This document shows, one piece after another, positions 41,235 to 50,338 of a DNA stretch of 64,000 bases. Each line of letters starts with the position of its first letter. Positions within the stretch are counted from its first letter, which is position 1. The stretch is from Streptomyces ortus (GTDB lineage Bacteria; Actinomycetota; Actinomycetes; Streptomycetales; Streptomycetaceae). Location: contig NZ_JAIFZO010000001.1 in NCBI RefSeq assembly GCF_026341275.1, forward strand, positions 620,761-684,760, given 5' to 3'. A model generated the notes under the pieces. That model had not been told where the DNA came from and did not search any database. It worked only from the letters and a program-made list of their open reading frames with translations. The translations under genes were made by a program, and so were the position numbers.

Positions 41235-41645
41235 ATGCGCCGCGTTGCCCTGGTCACCCTCGTCGTCGACGACTACGACGAGGCCATCCGCTTCTACACC
41301 GAGGCTCTCGGATTCCGGCTCGCCGAGGACACTCCCCGGCCCGACGGGTCCCGCTGGGTCGTCGTGGAGCCGGACACCGGCGGACCCGGCAGCGGACTCC
41401 TGCTGGCCCGCGCCAAGGACGAGGCGCAGCGTGAGCGCGTCGGCGACCAGACCGGCGGCCGGGTCGGCTTCTTCCTGCACACCGACGACTTCGCCCGCGA
41501 CCACGCCCGGATGACCGCCGCGGGCGTGACCTTCCTGGAGGAGCCGCGGCACGAGGCGTACGGCTCGGTCGTCGTCTTCCAGGACCTGTACGGGAACCGG
41601 TGGGACCTGCTGCAGCCGGCCGCCCCCGGCGGAACCGACCAGTGA
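41235..41645 (+). CDS. VOC family (glyoxalase/bleomycin-resistance fold) protein
   Basis: A 136-residue beta-alpha-beta-beta-beta protein: [77 protein letters not shown]. The first-strand His of metal-dependent glyoxalases is replaced by Thr (ALVTLVV), so a full metal site is unlikely. It could bind a small hydrophobic ligand. The ATG is five bases after GGAGAGG. The adenosine deaminase gene follows after 83 bases. Confidence 0.85.
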   Translation: MRRVALVTLVVDDYDEAIRFYTEALGFRLAEDTPRPDGSRWVVVEPDTGGPGSGLLLARAKDEAQRERVGDQTGGRVGFFLHTDDFARDHARMTAAGVTFLEEPRHEAYGSVVVFQDLYGNRWDLLQPAAPGGTDQ

Positions 41646-41728
41646 TCCGGCCCGGCCGTCCCGCTCCCCGGACACCCTTCCCGCCACAGAACCTTCCCGC
41701 CCCCAGAGAACCAGCCGAGGAACACCGC

Positions 41729-42826
41729 ATGACCACGCCCCGCGCCGACGCCGGCACCGACGTCCGTCTCGACATCGACACCATCCGCCGGCTCCCCAAG
41801 GCCGTCCTGCACGACCACCTCGACGGCGGTCTGCGCCCGTCGACGCTCGTCGAACTCGCCGACGCGATCGGCCACACCCTGCCCACCACCGACCCGGACG
41901 CGCTCGCCGCCTGGTACTACGAGGCGGCCAACTCGGGCGACCTCGTCCGCTACATCGCCACCTTCGAGCACACCCTGGCCGTCATGCAGACCCGCGAGGG
42001 CCTGCTGCGCACCGCCGAGGAGTACGTGCTCGACCTCGCCGAGGACGGAGTCGTCTACGGCGAGGTCCGCTACGCCCCCGAGCTGATGCTGACCGGCGGG
42101 CTCACCCTGCCCGAGGTCGTCGAGGCCGTCCAGGAGGGCCTGGCCGCCGGCATGGCGAAGGCGGCGGCGGCCGGTACGCCCGTCCGGGTCGGCACGCTGC
42201 TGTGCGGGATGCGGATGTTCGACCGCAGCCGCGAGATCGCGGACCTGGCCGTGGCGTTCCGGGACGCGGGTGTCGTCGGCTTCGACATCGCGGGCGCCGA
42301 GGACGGCTTCCCGCCCGCCGACCACCTCGACGCGTTCGAACACCTGCGGGTCGAGAACGTCCCGTTCACCATCCACGCCGGTGAGGCCCACGGCCTGCCC
42401 AGCATCCACCAGGCGCTCCAGGTCTGCGGCGCCCAGCGCATCGGCCACGGCGTCCGGATCACCGACGACATCGTGGACGGCAAGCTCGGCCGGGTCGCCG
42501 ACTGGATACGCGACCGCCGGATCGCCCTGGAGATGTGTCCCACCTCCAACCTGCAGACCGGCGCGGCCACCTCCATCGCGGACCACCCGATCACGCGGCT
42601 GCGCGACCTGGGTTTCCGCGTCACCCTCAACACCGACAACCGGCTGGTCAGCGGCACGACGATGACCCGTGAGATGTCCCTGCTCGTCGAGGAGGCGGGC
42701 TGGACCCTCGACGACCTCCGGACGGTCACGGTCAACGCCCTCAAGAGCGCGTTCATCCCCTTCGACGTGCGAGGCGCGCTCATCCGGGACGTGGTCCTGC
42801 CGGGGTACGACCTCGGGCCGCGCTGA
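41729..42826 (+). CDS. add: Adenosine deaminase
   Basis: A 365-residue zinc enzyme of purine salvage that converts adenosine to inosine. Metal site: [20 protein letters not shown] (HxH, here HDHLDG), [20 protein letters not shown] (zinc His and catalytic Glu) and [20 protein letters not shown] (Asp). [15 protein letters not shown] and [20 protein letters not shown] are the standard substrate loops. Length is standard. The ATG at 41729 has GAGGAA seven bases upstream. A stand-alone transcript with the VOC gene is possible. Confidence 0.94.
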   Translation: MTTPRADAGTDVRLDIDTIRRLPKAVLHDHLDGGLRPSTLVELADAIGHTLPTTDPDALAAWYYEAANSGDLVRYIATFEHTLAVMQTREGLLRTAEEYVLDLAEDGVVYGEVRYAPELMLTGGLTLPEVVEAVQEGLAAGMAKAAAAGTPVRVGTLLCGMRMFDRSREIADLAVAFRDAGVVGFDIAGAEDGFPPADHLDAFEHLRVENVPFTIHAGEAHGLPSIHQALQVCGAQRIGHGVRITDDIVDGKLGRVADWIRDRRIALEMCPTSNLQTGAATSIADHPITRLRDLGFRVTLNTDNRLVSGTTMTREMSLLVEEAGWTLDDLRTVTVNALKSAFIPFDVRGALIRDVVLPGYDLGPR

Positions 42827-43062
42827 CAGCGGCCGGGCTGACACGTGTCGCATGGGGCGTGGCCGAAATCGGTCGCCGACCACCCGGGCGGTGTTTCGCG
42901 GCGAGTCGGACTATGGGGGTGAATCCGCTGGATAGTGCGACCGGGAGGTGTCGGCGACAGGGAAAGGGCGGGCGTTCAACTTCGGCCAGGACTGGACTGT
43001 TTGAGCCATCGAAAGATCATTAACCTGGTCTTGGACGGCACGCATCCAACACGAGGAGTTCC

Positions 43063-44289
43063 GTGTCCACTGCCCAGCAGGCGCCCGACATCCTCTCTCC
43101 CGAGTTCGCCGCGGATCCCTACCCCGCGTACACGGCGATGCGGGAGAAAAATCCCCTGATCTGGCACGAGGCCACCCAGAGCTACATCATCTCCCGCTAC
43201 GACGACGTCGAACGCGTCTTCAAGGACAAGAAGTCGGAGTTCACGACCGCCAACTACGACTGGCAGCTGGAGCCGGTCCACGGCAAGACGATCCTCCAGC
43301 TCAGCGGCCGTGAGCACGCCGTGCGGCGCGCCCTCGTCGCCCCCGCGTTCCGCGGCAGCGACCTCCAGGAGAAGTTCCTGCCGGTCATCGAGCGCAACTC
43401 GCTCGCGCTCATAGACGCCTTCCGAGAGACCGGTTCGGCCGACATCGTCAGCGACTACGCGACCCGGTTCCCGGTCAACGTCATCGCGGACATGCTGGGC
43501 CTGGACAAGGCCGACCACGGCCGCTTCCACGGCTGGTACACCGCCGTCATAGCCTTCCTCGGCAACCTCTCCGGGGACGCCGAGGTGACCGCCGCCGGTG
43601 AGCGCACCCGCCGGGAGTTCGCCGAGTACATGATCCCGATCATCCGCGACCGGCGCGACAACCTGGGCGACGACCTGCTGTCGACGCTCTGTGCCGCCGA
43701 GGTCGACGGCGTCCGGATGAGCGACGAGGACATCAAGGCGTTCTGCAGCCTGCTGCTCGCCGCCGGCGGGGAGACCACCGACAAGGCGATCGCCAGCATC
43801 CTCGCCAACCTGCTGATGAACCCGGAGCAGTTGGCGGCCGTCCACGAGGACCGCAGCCTGATCCCCGCGGCCTTCGCGGAGACGCTGCGCTACACCCCTC
43901 CGGTCCACATGATCATGCGGCAGTCGGCCACCGAGGTCGAGGTGTCCGGCGGCACCATCCCGCAGGGGGCCACGGTGACGTGCCTCATCGGAGCCGCCAA
44001 CCGGGACGAGCGCCGCTACGGCAACCCCGACCGGTTCGACATCTTCCGGGACGACCTCACCACGACCTCGGCGTTCTCGGCCGCGGCCGACCACCTCGCG
44101 TTCGCGCTGGGCCGGCACTTCTGCGTCGGCGCGCTGCTCGCCAAGGCGGAGGTCGAGATCGGTATGAACCAACTGCTCGACGCGATGCCGGACCTGCGCC
44201 TCGCCGACGGCTTCGACCCGGTCGAGCAGGGCGTCTTCACCCGGGGCCCGCAGTCACTGCCGGTCCGCTTCACCCCGGCCGGCGCCTGA
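43063..44289 (+). CDS. Cytochrome P450 with canonical motifs
   Basis: A 408-residue bacterial monooxygenase. I-helix LLLAAGGETTDKAIASI (AGxxT oxygen-activation motif), K-helix ExxR in AFAETLRYTPPVHMI, heme loop HLAFALGRHFCVGALLAKAE with the thiolate Cys. It carries no fused redox partner. In Streptomyces, P450 genes often follow conservons; this one is instead convergent with the conservon's own P450 and separated from it by a terminator and a dispersed repeat. The substrate is unknown. GTG start behind GAGGAG. Confidence 0.93.
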   Translation: MSTAQQAPDILSPEFAADPYPAYTAMREKNPLIWHEATQSYIISRYDDVERVFKDKKSEFTTANYDWQLEPVHGKTILQLSGREHAVRRALVAPAFRGSDLQEKFLPVIERNSLALIDAFRETGSADIVSDYATRFPVNVIADMLGLDKADHGRFHGWYTAVIAFLGNLSGDAEVTAAGERTRREFAEYMIPIIRDRRDNLGDDLLSTLCAAEVDGVRMSDEDIKAFCSLLLAAGGETTDKAIASILANLLMNPEQLAAVHEDRSLIPAAFAETLRYTPPVHMIMRQSATEVEVSGGTIPQGATVTCLIGAANRDERRYGNPDRFDIFRDDLTTTSAFSAAADHLAFALGRHFCVGALLAKAEVEIGMNQLLDAMPDLRLADGFDPVEQGVFTRGPQSLPVRFTPAGA

Positions 44290-44297
44290 CGCCCCGC

Positions 44298-44331
44298 GTC
44301 CTCCGCGTGCCGCACACGGCACGCGGAGGAC
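44298..44331. terminator. Very strong hairpin after the P450 gene
   Basis: GTCCTCCGCGTGCCG (44298-44312) pairs perfectly with CGGCACGCGGAGGAC (44317-44331): 15 base pairs closing a CACA loop, 9 bases after the stop codon. Confidence 0.93.
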
Positions 44332-44335
44332 AAGG

Positions 44336-44427
44336 CGCGCCCCCGAAGGGGCGCGGGGCTGTGACATTCTGCGGCTCCGCCGCGTGGGCGCGCCCAGCCA
44401 CGAGCAACCGCAGGCACGCCACACCCC
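44336..44427. repeat. Streptomyces dispersed intergenic hairpin repeat
   Basis: Contains CGCGCCCCCGAAGGGGCGCG followed by GGGCTGTGACATTCTGCGGC and CTCCGCCGCGTGGGCGCG, the composition of a dispersed intergenic element I recognise from many Streptomyces genomes. It lies between the two convergent P450 genes. The CGCCCC/GGGGCG and GCGGC/GCCGC arms form successive hairpins. It is probably non-coding and may mark a rearrangement endpoint. Confidence 0.7.
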
Positions 44428-44456
44428 CGCAGTGCTTCACCGCGCCCGGCGGAGCG

Positions 44457-45704
44457 CTAACGCAGCGCCGGAGTGAACTCCACCGGCAGGGAGTTCAGCC
44501 CGCGCATCCAGATGGACGGACGCCAGGTCAGCTCCGAGGGATCGACGCCCAGCACCAGGTCGGGCAGGCGCTCCAGCAGGGTCTCGACCGCCGTACGGGC
44601 CATCACGTCCGCGAGCAGCGGCGCCGGATACGGGCAGCGGTGCTCGCCGTTGCTGAACGACAGGTGCGAGGAGTTCTCCGCACCGACGTGCGACTCGGGC
44701 CAGATCTGCGGGTCCGTGTTGGCCGCCGCGAGGCCGAGGACGAGGCAGTCGCCCTCACGGATGAGCCGTCCGCCGAGCTGGGTGTCGCGCACGGCCCAGC
44801 GGCCGATGAAGTTCTGGGTCGGCGTGTCCAGCCACAGCACCTCGTTCAGCGCGTCGCCGACACTGACCCGGCCGCCGGAGACGTTGACCGCGAACCGCTC
44901 GTCGGTCAGCAGCAGCCGCAGGGTGTTGCAGATCCAGTTGGCGGTCGGCTGCTGGGCCGCGGCGATGACGGTGATCAGGTCCTGCACGATCTCCTCGTCG
45001 CTGAGATCGGCCTGGTCCTGCAGCATCCGCGAGGTGACGTCGGGACCGGGGCGCTCCCGCTTCTCCTTCACCAGCTGCGTGATGCGCTCCGCGACGCGCA
45101 TGTACGCCGCCACCGGGTCGTCGCCCTCACCGGCGTCGAGCGAGATCCGCAGATCGTCGACGAGCTGTTCGATGTCGCCGCTGCCCCGCGGCACACCGCA
45201 CATCCACAGCACCGCGTGCGCCGGCAGGGCGTGCGCGTACGCGCTCATCAGCTCGGCCTGACCGCTGCCGCCGAACGAGGAGATCAACTTCTCCGCGATC
45301 GACTCGCACTCACGGGCCAGTTCGAACTGGTCGACCCCCTCCAGCGCCCTGGTGATCACGCCGGAACGCCGCTGATGCTCCGCGCCCTCGGTGAACAGCA
45401 CGGACGGCTGGTAACCGACGAACGGCAGCAGGGGCCAGTCCGCCGGAATGTTCGGCCACTGGTTCCAGCGCCGGGAGTCCCGGGCGAACAGCTCGTCATG
45501 GCTGGTCACATAGCTCACCTCGGGATAACCGAGGACGAGCCAGGCCGGGATGTCGCCGTCGAGGAGCACCGGAGCCACCGCTCCGTGGTCCCGGCGCATC
45601 GTGCGATACAGGTGCGAGGGCGTCTGCTGGTACTCCAGACCGCCGAGCTGCACGGCGGAACCGTGCGCGGGGCAGCCCGGTGGCGGAGTGGTGCTGTCGC
45701 TCAC
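44457..45704 (-). CDS. Conservon-associated atypical cytochrome P450 (CvnE, CYP157/156-like)
   Basis: A 415-residue P450-fold protein, last gene of the conservon. The K-helix has EVLW (DALNEVLWLDTPTQN) where nearly all P450s have ExxR. The I-helix reads VIAAAQQPTANWICN, so the acid of the acid-alcohol pair is Gln. The heme loop LSFSNGEHRCPYPAPLLA keeps the Cys but loses the Gly two positions later. CYP157 members are known to lack ExxR, so this probably belongs near that family. Its role in conservon signalling is unproven. GTG at 45704 overlaps the cvnD stop; AGGAGG is upstream. Confidence 0.9.
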   Translation of the reverse strand: MSDSTTPPPGCPAHGSAVQLGGLEYQQTPSHLYRTMRRDHGAVAPVLLDGDIPAWLVLGYPEVSYVTSHDELFARDSRRWNQWPNIPADWPLLPFVGYQPSVLFTEGAEHQRRSGVITRALEGVDQFELARECESIAEKLISSFGGSGQAELMSAYAHALPAHAVLWMCGVPRGSGDIEQLVDDLRISLDAGEGDDPVAAYMRVAERITQLVKEKRERPGPDVTSRMLQDQADLSDEEIVQDLITVIAAAQQPTANWICNTLRLLLTDERFAVNVSGGRVSVGDALNEVLWLDTPTQNFIGRWAVRDTQLGGRLIREGDCLVLGLAAANTDPQIWPESHVGAENSSHLSFSNGEHRCPYPAPLLADVMARTAVETLLERLPDLVLGVDPSELTWRPSIWMRGLNSLPVEFTPALR

Positions 45705-46318
45705 GACGTCCCCTCCTGGGACAGGGCCAGTGCGTAGAGGTGGTCCACGAGAGTGATCAGGACTTCCTTGCCCGACGATCTGACCCGTGCGTCGCAGTCG
45801 ACCATCGGCACATGGTCGCCCAGCGCGAGTGCCTGCCGGATCTCGTCGAGCGAGAACCGCTGCTCGTCGTCGTCGAAACGGTTGACGGCCACCACGAACG
45901 GTGTCTTGTGGTGTTCGAGCCGGTCGATCGCGTACCAGGAGTCCTCCATGCGCCGGGTGTCGACGAGGACGATCGCGCCCAGGGTGCCGGAGAACAACCG
46001 GTCCCACAGGAACCAGAAGCGCTCCTGGCCCGGCGCGCCGAACAGGTAGAGCACCATCCGCTGGTTGAGGCTGATCCGCCCGAAGTCGAAGGCGACGGTG
46101 GTGGTGGTCTTGCGCTCCACACCCGCCGTCTCGTCGACGCCCTGCCCCGCCTGCGTCATCACCTCTTCGGTGTTCAGCGGCCGTATCTCGCTGACCGAGC
46201 GGACCAGGGTGGTCTTGCCCGCGCCGAAACCGCCCACGACGACGATCTTCAGTCCGGTCTCGGCGGCATCGGCCAGCGGCGTGCGCTGGGCGGGCAGCTC
46301 AGAGGTTGCGGAGCCCAT
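45701..46318 (-). CDS. cvnD: Conservon GTP-binding protein CvnD
   Basis: A 205-residue Ras-like GTPase that acts as the switch of the conservon, a G-protein-coupled-like signalling complex at the membrane. G1 IVVVGGFGAGKTTLVRSVSE, G2/G3 region TTVAFDFGRI and FGAPGQERFWFLWDRLFSGT, G4 VAVNRFDDDEQ. The FGAPGQERF form of the DxxG motif is characteristic of this family. It overlaps cvnC by 20 bases. Confidence 0.95.
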   Translation of the reverse strand: MGSATSELPAQRTPLADAAETGLKIVVVGGFGAGKTTLVRSVSEIRPLNTEEVMTQAGQGVDETAGVERKTTTTVAFDFGRISLNQRMVLYLFGAPGQERFWFLWDRLFSGTLGAIVLVDTRRMEDSWYAIDRLEHHKTPFVVAVNRFDDDEQRFSLDEIRQALALGDHVPMVDCDARVRSSGKEVLITLVDHLYALALSQEGTS

Positions 46319-46655
46319 GGAGCACCTCCTGCAGCAGTGCGGTTTCGGGGAGGGTCGCGACGGAATCGGCCGCGCGGGGGTGACGGGCGCTCACCTTGCC
46401 CATGGCATGGAGGTCGCCGAGGAGGATCCGTACGACGGTGATGGGCAGCTTGAGCTCCGCCGAGACCTCGACCAGCGCCGTGGGGTGCCGGCACAGTTCA
46501 AGGATGCGGACGTGCTCGGACTGCATCCCGGCGGTCGGCTCGCACTCGCTGACGATCAGCGTGACCAGGTCGAAGGCGTCATCGGCTTCGCTGCGTCCGC
46601 CCGTGACCGTGTAGAGCCGGTCGGGGTCGCCGATGTCCACGGGTTTGCGGCTCAC
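46299..46655 (-). CDS. cvnC: Conservon protein CvnC (DUF742)
   Basis: A 118-residue winged-helix-like DUF742 protein: RLYTVTGGRSEADDAFDLVT at the N-terminus, then SEHVRILELCRHPTALVEVS and LKLPITVVRILLGDLHAMGK. It is thought to link the sensor and GTPase, with no DNA-binding evidence. GTG at 46655 overlaps the cvnB stop (GTGA). Confidence 0.95.
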   Translation of the reverse strand: MSRKPVDIGDPDRLYTVTGGRSEADDAFDLVTLIVSECEPTAGMQSEHVRILELCRHPTALVEVSAELKLPITVVRILLGDLHAMGKVSARHPRAADSVATLPETALLQEVLHGLRNL

Positions 46656-47074
46656 GCCGAGGCACCCCTGGTGGTGACGGGAGTACGTGGTTCGGCCCGC
46701 AGATGGTCACCGATCTGCTCCACCAGCTCGGTCATCTGATGACCGACGACGCCCGGGTCGGCGCTCTCCTCGGCGACGAGCGCGAGGTGCGCGCCCTGGC
46801 CGGCCTCGACGATGAACAGCAGGCCTCCGTGGAACTCGGTCATGGAGTGCCGGACGCCGCCGGTTCCGTCACCGAACTCCACGGACGCGCCCTGGGCGAG
46901 AGCCTGGATGCCGGAGCAGATCGCCGACAGCTGGTCGGCCTGGTCGAGGGTCAGGTGTTCCGTCCAGCACAGTTTCAGACCGTCCCGGGACAGGACGAGT
47001 GCGTGGCGGGTGCCCGGCGTGCGCTCCAAGAGGTTCATCAAGAGCCAGGTGAGGCTGTTGTCAGTGGTCTCCAT
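46652..47074 (-). CDS. cvnB: Conservon protein CvnB (roadblock/LC7)
   Basis: A 140-residue roadblock/LC7-fold protein, likely a GTPase partner that regulates CvnD: SLTWLLMNLLERTPGTRHAL, VLSRDGLKLCWTEHLTLDQA, QLSAICSGIQALAQGASVEF, GGLLFIVEAGQGAHLALVAE. The ATG at 47074 has no recognisable ribosome site and lies six bases after a stable hairpin (47081-47119), so its expression relative to cvnA may be separately controlled. Confidence 0.94.
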   Translation of the reverse strand: METTDNSLTWLLMNLLERTPGTRHALVLSRDGLKLCWTEHLTLDQADQLSAICSGIQALAQGASVEFGDGTGGVRHSMTEFHGGLLFIVEAGQGAHLALVAEESADPGVVGHQMTELVEQIGDHLRAEPRTPVTTRGASA

Positions 47075-47080
47075 GATGGG

Positions 47081-47119
47081 CGGATCGGGTGATGACCAGT
47101 TCGGTGGTCACCCGATCCG
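47081..47119 (-). other. Intercistronic hairpin between cvnA and cvnB
   Basis: CGGATCGGGTGA (47081-47092) is the exact complement of TCACCCGATCCG (47108-47119), 12 base pairs; an alternative pairing adds TGACCA/TGGTCA inside. It ends six bases before the cvnB ATG, in a gap of 119 bases inside an otherwise overlapping operon. It could be an attenuator, an RNA-processing site or an operator dyad. Confidence 0.75.
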
Positions 47120-47193
47120 TTCCTCCAATCCAACGGGGTGCGGCGAATCAGTGCGGGGTGGACTTGCGAAGCTGTGTGAGGGACGGAGAGGGG

Positions 47194-48975
47194 CTAGCCG
47201 TCCGTCTTCGGCCCGGTCTCGGGTCCGGCGTTCTCGCCGGGAGCGGCGGGGGAGGCCTCAGAGGCGGCCCCTCCCGCGTGCCGGCCGCGGTGGAAGGCAC
47301 CGAACCGGCTGCCGGCGTCGCGCGCCGGAGCGTTCACGTCGGGCTCCGCCCTGGAAGGCTCGGGAGTGTTCTTCGAGCGGCCTCTTTCCGCCTCGGCCAT
47401 GGTGCGGCCGGGAGCGCGGACGGGCAGTCCGCCCGGGGTGGCCGGGCCGCGCGTGCGGGGGATGTCGACCGGCGGCGCCTCGTCCACGGGCATGGTCGCC
47501 TGCGGAGTGCGGACCGGAAACGATTCCTCGGCGGCGGGCACGGGCGCGGGGGCCGGTGCCGGGGGCGCGGCCGGTGCGGCGGCCGGCAGGTCGGCGCCGG
47601 GGCGCGGACGCTCGGGGCCGACCGGCTCGCGCTGCTGGGCCACCAACTGGGGCGGCAGCAGGACGACCACACCGGTGCCGCCGCGCGAGGAGGGGCGGTA
47701 GTTGACGCTGATGCCGTGCTTGGCGGCGAGCCGTCCCACCACGCTCAGGCCCAGCCGGGTGCCCTGGAGCGAGGCGAGGTCGGTGACCTGGCCCGACACG
47801 GACTCCTCGGCCCGGCGCATGGAGGCGTCGGACATCTTCAGTCCGCTGTCCTCGATGGTGACGACGAGACCGGCGCTGCGCTCCTCCACGTACACGTGGA
47901 CCTCGTCGATCGGCGGTGAGAAGTTGGCGGCGTTGTCCATGAGCTCGGCCAGCAGGTGCATCACGCCCTCGGCGGCGAAGCCCGCGATGGAGGCCTTGCT
48001 GGAGTTGTGCAGCCGCACCCGCCGGTACGCGGCGATCCGGCCGACGGAGCCGCGCAGGATGCTCTCCATGACGATCGGCTTGTTCCACACGCGGCTGGAG
48101 CGACCGCCCATCAGCAGGGCGAGGCGGTCGGTCATGAGGCCCAGCTGGGAGGTGCTGTGGTCCAGTCGCAGCAGATCGCCGAAGATCTCGCCGCCGTGGC
48201 GGTCCTGCATGTCGCGGAGGTCGGCGAGCATGCCGACGGTCTTGGCCTGGACCCGGCTGAGCGCCTTCGCGGAGGCGGCCTGGGCGGCGGCGGACCGGCG
48301 CTCGCTGTACGCCAGCTCACGGATGAACGATTCCGCGGGGGAGCGCAGCATCGGGTTGGTCGGCCAGTCGAGCTTGGCGAGCACGGTGTCGGCCGAACTG
48401 CCCTCGCGCAGCAGGGACACCGCGGCGGGCAGGGTGTCGTTGGTCAGCCGCTCGAGCTCCTGCGCCCCGAGGGCCACTTCGCGCCGCAGCGTGTCGAGGT
48501 CCGACTGCGCGTCGGCGGTCCGCCGTACGGACTGGGCGACCTCGGTGGTGAAGACGTGCAGCATCCGGCGCAGATACGGATCCGAGGGGGTGGGCAGACC
48601 GGCCAGGACCTTGTCGGCGCCGACGCCGTTCTTCAGCTGCTCGGCCACCGCCGGCAGGGTCACGTTGACCAGCTGGTCCGTCTCGGCGCCGTGCTGGCTC
48701 CAGTTGTTCTTGGTCATCTCCAGCTCGCCGGTGCGCGACACCGTCTGGCGGTGGGCCTTGCGCAACCGGGCGGCGGTGAAGGCGATGACGACCGCTATGC
48801 AGGCCCAGGCGGCGATCGCCGTGCCCGCCACCCACGGGCGGGCTCCCTCGGGGGCGAGGCCGACGGCCGCTCCGGCACCCGCGGCCGTGACGACCAGGAC
48901 CGCGGGGAACACGACCGGAGTGGAACCCGTCTTCTGCGCAGATCGGCGCTGACGGGGGCGAGCAGGCACTGGCAT
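47194..48975 (-). CDS. cvnA: Conservon sensor histidine-kinase-like protein CvnA
   Basis: A 593-residue membrane sensor. A pair of N-terminal helices (VVFPAVLVVTAAGAGAAVGL, WVAGTAIAAWACIAVVIAFT) anchors it; a long helical region (about 120-300) contains repeated LPAVAEQL and LPAAVSLL segments. The ATPase domain: N-box AEGVMHLLAELMDNAANFSP, degenerate G1 TIEDSGLKMSDASMR and G2 LSVVGRLAAKHGISVNYRPS. A Pro/Ala-rich cytoplasmic tail follows. No clear phospho-acceptor His box is seen, as in other CvnA proteins. The ATG at 48975 is chosen for a GAGGGA site eight bases upstream; upstream in-frame starts at 49026 and 49077 are possible. Confidence 0.92.
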   Translation of the reverse strand: MPVPARPRQRRSAQKTGSTPVVFPAVLVVTAAGAGAAVGLAPEGARPWVAGTAIAAWACIAVVIAFTAARLRKAHRQTVSRTGELEMTKNNWSQHGAETDQLVNVTLPAVAEQLKNGVGADKVLAGLPTPSDPYLRRMLHVFTTEVAQSVRRTADAQSDLDTLRREVALGAQELERLTNDTLPAAVSLLREGSSADTVLAKLDWPTNPMLRSPAESFIRELAYSERRSAAAQAASAKALSRVQAKTVGMLADLRDMQDRHGGEIFGDLLRLDHSTSQLGLMTDRLALLMGGRSSRVWNKPIVMESILRGSVGRIAAYRRVRLHNSSKASIAGFAAEGVMHLLAELMDNAANFSPPIDEVHVYVEERSAGLVVTIEDSGLKMSDASMRRAEESVSGQVTDLASLQGTRLGLSVVGRLAAKHGISVNYRPSSRGGTGVVVLLPPQLVAQQREPVGPERPRPGADLPAAAPAAPPAPAPAPVPAAEESFPVRTPQATMPVDEAPPVDIPRTRGPATPGGLPVRAPGRTMAEAERGRSKNTPEPSRAEPDVNAPARDAGSRFGAFHRGRHAGGAASEASPAAPGENAGPETGPKTDG

Positions 48976-49278
48976 TCCGCGGTCCCTCGGTCCGTGCGAG
49001 CAGGAGTACGTCCACAGTTGAGACATCGCCCAGAACACGGAAGGTGGGAGGCCGCCTTCCGGATCAAGCGCGTCGCTCATGCTAGTCACCGGACCTGGCC
49101 GCCGGGCCCGGCAGGGGTCCGATCCCCCCGATCACTTCACATCGTCGGGAAATGGCTACCTCGACAGCACTGTGTGGTAGATGAAATGAGTTGCCGTCAA
49201 CCAGCGGCGGACGTGCGGCGGTCGGCATTTTCAGGAGCTTTGCCGCACCCCGGCGGTGTTCGAGACTTCGTCACCTTC

Positions 49279-49317
49279 GATCCGCGGGGTGCACTTTCGG
49301 CCAACTAACCGCGGATC
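49279..49317 (-). terminator. Hairpin overlapping the LysR stop codon
   Basis: GATCCGCGG (49279-49287) pairs with CCGCGGATC (49309-49317). The right arm contains the last codons of the LysR gene, so the stem forms at the end of its mRNA. Confidence 0.6.
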
Positions 49318-50225
49318 CTGGCCGATGAGCCGTCCGTCTCGACGGCCAGCACCTCGGTGTCGAGCAGGGACATGAACGCCCTCGCGGCCGGGCTGGTCGC
49401 CTCCGGCGGAGGCAGCATCGCGACCGTCTCGTACGGCGTCTCGGTGTCGGCCTTGAGCGGGAGGGCCGGCAGGGCCGGCCGCTTGTGGGCGAAGTGGCGC
49501 GGCACGACGGCGATGCCGAGACCCTCCTCGACGAGGTCGAGGAGGCTGTGCACATCGTTCACCTCCAGGGTGACCGTGCGCTGCACCCGGGCCGCCGCGA
49601 AGGCCGCGTCGGTGGTGCGGCGCGGTCCCCAGTCGGGGTGGAAGTCGACGAAGGCCTCGCCGCCCAGCTCGTGCGGGGTCACCGGGCCGCCGCCCGCCAG
49701 CCGGTGCGAGGGGTGGCAGACGACGGTCATCGGCTCGCGGGTCAGCGGCAGGCTGCGCAGCTGCTCCGTGTCGGCGCGGGTCGTCACCGCGAACGCCAGA
49801 TCCAGCCGGCCCGCCGCCACGTCCTCCGCGAGCGCGCCGGAGCCCGCCTGCCGCAGCCGGATCTCCACGTCCGGATGCCGCCCGCGGAACTCGGCCAGCA
49901 ACGGGGCCACGTGCACGCCCGCGATGCACTGCTCGGTGCCCAGCGAGAGCGTGCCGCGCAGCACGCCCTGGACGGCGGCCACCGCGTCGTGGGCCGCGCG
50001 GACCTGGGCCAGGATCCGCTCCGCCTCGGTCAGCAGGGCCCGCCCGGCCTCGGTGAGCGTGACCCGGCGGGTGGTGCGGACGAACAGCGGCGCGCGCAGT
50101 TCGCGCTCCAGTGCGCGGATGGAGGCGGACAGGCCGGACTGCGACACCATGAGGCGTTCGGCCGCCCGGGTGAAGTGCTGGTCCTCGGCGACCGCGACGA
50201 AGTGCTGAAGGTGGCGCAGTTCCAT
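49305..50225 (-). CDS. LysR family transcriptional regulator
   Basis: A 306-residue regulator with N-terminal HTH ([20 protein letters not shown], then [40 protein letters not shown]) and a C-terminal ligand-binding domain of PBP fold ([60 protein letters not shown]). It is divergent from an aldo/keto reductase (113-base shared region), the classical sign of direct control of that gene by an effector. The ATG at 50225 fits the family. Confidence 0.93.
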   Translation of the reverse strand: MELRHLQHFVAVAEDQHFTRAAERLMVSQSGLSASIRALERELRAPLFVRTTRRVTLTEAGRALLTEAERILAQVRAAHDAVAAVQGVLRGTLSLGTEQCIAGVHVAPLLAEFRGRHPDVEIRLRQAGSGALAEDVAAGRLDLAFAVTTRADTEQLRSLPLTREPMTVVCHPSHRLAGGGPVTPHELGGEAFVDFHPDWGPRRTTDAAFAAARVQRTVTLEVNDVHSLLDLVEEGLGIAVVPRHFAHKRPALPALPLKADTETPYETVAMLPPPEATSPAARAFMSLLDTEVLAVETDGSSARIRG

Positions 50226-50338
50226 GATTGAGAAGCGTATCCGCTGAATCCCATCCGATTCTCCTGTTGGACCACTGCCCGGGGGGCAGGCGAGAGTGGA
50301 CCGTGGTCCACTCCGTACCGACCCCTCTGGAGAACGTG

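Noticed and set aside
42935..43159. Plus-strand 74-codon frame before the P450
   Set aside because: It overlaps the P450 start in another frame, ends in Pro/Ser-rich shadow sequence and has no family match.
44336..44427. The hairpin repeat as an integron attC site or transposon end
   Set aside because: No integrase or transposase is nearby and the sequence matches a dispersed Streptomyces intergenic repeat I recognise.
43063..45704. The two P450 genes as part of a natural-product gene cluster
   Set aside because: No synthase, terpene cyclase or other biosynthetic core enzyme is near; one P450 is fused by overlap to the conservon.
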